The translations under genes and the position numbers were made by a program. From NCBI GenBank assembly GCA_023391175.1, contig JAEWBL010000662.1, forward strand, positions 1-8,347: a stretch of 8,347 nt of DNA. The letters run 5' to 3'. Below are positions 6,653 through 8,347 of the stretch, piece by piece (the first letter of the stretch is position 1; each line of letters opens with the position of its first letter). The stretch comes from Pseudomonadota bacterium (GTDB lineage Bacteria; Pseudomonadota; Alphaproteobacteria; Rhizobiales; Xanthobacteraceae). Below the pieces are notes generated by a model. It did not search any database. It saw only the letters and a program-made list of their open reading frames with translations, and was not told where the DNA came from.

Positions 6653-7141
6653 TCAGACCGTCGCCAACATCTCCAGCAGGGCGTCGCGGGCCTCCGCGAT
6701 GCGACGGTACTCCACATCGCTGCCGCCGGCGTCAGGATGGGCAGTCTTCGCGCGACGGCGGAAAGCGGCGTTGATGTCGGTTGCGTCGAGCCGCCCATCC
6801 GGCGGCAGGCCGAGGGCTTCGCGATGCGCGCTGTCGTCCTCGCCGCCCTCGAACATGGACATGAGCGCCCGACGGGCCTTCTGCGCGGCGAGGCGCAGTT
6901 CCACCTGATCCTCCTGCCAGCGCTGGCGGGACATGACGAAGCAGGCGCCGAAGGCGATGCGGCCCGTCTCCTCCAGCTCATCCAGGCTGAACGGACCGAC
7001 GATGCCATAGGGCGCATCCAGCCAGGCCTGCCGCGCGCCGGCGCCAGTCTCGACACGGCCGATGGTGACCATGTCGAGCACGCCCAGCGAGCCGTTCCAG
7101 ACGACCCATTGCTCCGTCCCGCTCGAACCCATGTCGGTCAT
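6653..7141 (-). CDS. Small protein with C-terminal J-domain (DnaJ-like co-chaperone)
   Basis: A 162-residue cytoplasmic protein. The last 45 or so residues look like a J-domain: REALGLPPDGRLDATDINAAF, then RRRAKTAHPDAGGSDVEYRR with the diagnostic HPD at residues 135-137, then IAEARDALLEML. The HPD loop stimulates the ATPase of a DnaK/Hsp70 partner. There is no Gly/Phe region, zinc finger or substrate-binding domain, so this is a class III type J-protein, not DnaJ. The first 95 or so residues (WVVWNGSLGVLDMVTIGRVE, DAPYGIVGPFSLDELEETG, FGACFVMSRQRW) form a domain I do not recognise, followed by a Lys/Arg/Ala helix before the J-domain. ATG 7141 (MTDMGSSGTEQW) is preferred, with AAGG about 9 bases upstream; reading further back to 7240 adds only an Arg-rich stretch. 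It lies 37 bases upstream of the methyltransferase gene and is probably co-transcribed with it. Confidence 0.85.
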   Translation of the reverse strand: MTDMGSSGTEQWVVWNGSLGVLDMVTIGRVETGAGARQAWLDAPYGIVGPFSLDELEETGRIAFGACFVMSRQRWQEDQVELRLAAQKARRALMSMFEGGEDDSAHREALGLPPDGRLDATDINAAFRRRAKTAHPDAGGSDVEYRRIAEARDALLEMLATV

Positions 7142-7285
7142 GCGACGCGCCTTGTGCCTGCCCGCGCATGTGTCTGACACGAGCCGATCCCGGATGCGCG
7201 TCCGCGCCCTCTCCCTGTCGGAAAGGCGCCGCGGCCGCACGTCCGCAGGCTCGACATGCAGGACTGGAGCCAGATCGGGCGTGTC

Positions 7286-8347
7286 CTACGGTTCCGCGTC
7301 GCGGATGCCGGGGCGGACCGTCGCCAGCGCTGCGCCCAGCGCGATCCACGCGCCGACCACGTAGGGCCAAAGGTTCCCGGGGAAGGCGGGGACGGGATAG
7401 ATCGAATTGTAGAGCGGCCAGAGCATGGCCAGCGTCCCGAGCAGCCCCAGCGCCAGCCACACGAGGCTCTTCGCCTTCACCGCGTGGGAGACCGCGGCCA
7501 GCGTGACGCCGAGATAGGCGAAGATCAGCGCCAGCACGCCGATGGTCCCCACATTGTCGTAATAGTCCGCCGGACCGATGAAGGGCGCCCAAGCGAGGAG
7601 GCCGGCGAGCATCAGCAATCCCACCACCAGCACGGACACGGACGGCGTGCCGTGGACCGGGTGCACCCGCGCCGCCGCCTCCGACAGGCCGGCGCGGCCG
7701 AGCACGAACAGCATGCGCCCGGCGGCGGAGAGCGTGCCGAGCACCGCGGAGACGGCGGACACAGCGGCGGCGATATCCAGCGCGGTCGCCATGCGCACCG
7801 TGCCGTATTTCAGCGCCAGCGTGTTGAGCGGCGCCTCGTCGGCGGCGAGGGCCTTCATGTTGTCGACGCCGAAGCCCACCACCTGGATGTAGGAGGCGAA
7901 GACGAAGAACAGGCCGGCGAGCACCACCGAGCCGAGCAGCGCGATGGGAATGGCGCGGCCCGGCTGGCCGGTCTCCTCGGCCAGCGTCGCAGCCGCCTCG
8001 AAGCCGGCGAAGGAGAGCACGGCGAACACCACGGCATAGCCTACCCCCCACCAGCCCATGGCGGGGTCCGGCCGGAACGGAGCGGCGGTGAGGCCGCCGG
8101 TGGCACCGACGGCCGTGAGGATCTTCACGCCGAGATAGACGATGACGCAGATGGAGCCCAGCTCCAGCAGCAGCATGAGCCGCGCGGCGACCGCCATGTC
8201 CCGGTAGGCGAAGAGCGTGCCGATGAGCAGCGCCGCGACGCCGAGCGCCAGCCACCAGCCGCCGATATGGATGCCGTGATCGGCGAAGGCCGCCCGCAGG
8301 AAGTCCCCCACCAGCGCCGCGCTGCCCGAGCCGCCGGCGATGTAGAG
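7286..8347 (-). CDS. APC-family amino acid/polyamine permease, N-terminus cut off
   Basis: The C-terminal 353 residues of a multi-pass inner-membrane transporter of the amino acid-polyamine-organocation superfamily. The frame is open through the right edge (LYIAGGSGSAALVGDF), so the GTG at 8311 is internal and the first two or three helices are missing. About nine hydrophobic segments can be counted, including WWLALGVAALLIGTLFAY, LMLLLELGSICVIVYLGV, IPIALLGSVVLAGLFFVFA and LWPYVVGAWIALGAALATV. The family signature FAGFEAAATLAEETGQPGRAIP is present in the loop after a helix near residues 100-125. The TLSAAGRMLFVLGRAGLSEAAARVHPVHGTPS stretch is the usual mid-protein APC motif. The substrate cannot be named from this. 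The gene ends about 144 bases before the J-domain start on the same strand; I see no strong terminator or promoter in that gap. Confidence 0.92.
   Translation of the reverse strand, partial: LYIAGGSGSAALVGDFLRAAFADHGIHIGGWWLALGVAALLIGTLFAYRDMAVAARLMLLLELGSICVIVYLGVKILTAVGATGGLTAAPFRPDPAMGWWGVGYAVVFAVLSFAGFEAAATLAEETGQPGRAIPIALLGSVVLAGLFFVFASYIQVVGFGVDNMKALAADEAPLNTLALKYGTVRMATALDIAAAVSAVSAVLGTLSAAGRMLFVLGRAGLSEAAARVHPVHGTPSVSVLVVGLLMLAGLLAWAPFIGPADYYDNVGTIGVLALIFAYLGVTLAAVSHAVKAKSLVWLALGLLGTLAMLWPLYNSIYPVPAFPGNLWPYVVGAWIALGAALATVRPGIRDAEP

Noticed and set aside
6616..7056. N-terminal extension of the methyltransferase frame to 600 residues
   Set aside because: The extra 147 residues are Arg/Ser/Pro-rich and overlap the J-domain gene in another frame. 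The family length and N-terminal homology support ATG 6615.
7142..7285. Possible small gene or terminator between the permease and the J-domain gene
   Set aside because: Only an Arg-rich open frame and weak GC-rich self-complementarity are present, with no ribosome binding site or T-run.
6978..8255. A 425-codon minus-strand open frame overlapping the permease
   Set aside because: Its product is extremely Arg/Ala/Gly-rich and lacks the hydrophobic segments seen in the permease frame. It is an out-of-frame reading.

Overview
The window looks like ordinary chromosome from a high-GC alphaproteobacterium. The very high G/C at third codon positions, YgiQ, RsmB-type and luciferase-like proteins of alphaproteobacterial character, and an intergenic palindromic element of the kind scattered through Hyphomicrobiales genomes all point that way. 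I favour something near Xanthobacteraceae, but that placement is an impression and not a measurement. I see no rRNA, tRNA, CRISPR array, transposase, phage gene or plasmid gene. No gene-free stretch exceeds 300 bases; the longest is about 280 bases, at 2933-3213.

Layout, left to right. (1) The 3' part of a plus-strand Amidohydro_3 (YtcJ-like) metal-dependent hydrolase, cut by the left edge. (2) 42 bases later on the same strand, a 108-residue secreted Cys-rich protein built from a tandem KSCFM repeat of about 21-22 residues. (3) A possible terminator hairpin, then a convergent minus-strand luciferase-like flavin-dependent oxidoreductase. (4) A divergent intergenic region carrying a roughly 112-bp element of two strong stem-loops bounded by imperfect inverted ends. 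(5) The plus-strand radical SAM protein YgiQ. (6) Facing it and ending only 6 bases away, a minus-strand RsmB/NOP-family rRNA m5C methyltransferase. (7) Upstream of it on the same strand, a small protein with a C-terminal J-domain, with a perfect 14-bp palindrome in the gap between the two. (8) The C-terminal two thirds or so of an APC-family permease on the minus strand, cut by the right edge.

The genes do not form one recognisable pathway. The permease, J-domain and methyltransferase genes share a strand, and the last two may be co-transcribed. The amidohydrolase and the small secreted protein may also be co-transcribed. I found no convincing defence, conflict or biosynthetic system. The two least explained items are the KSCFM-repeat secreted protein and the double-hairpin intergenic element.
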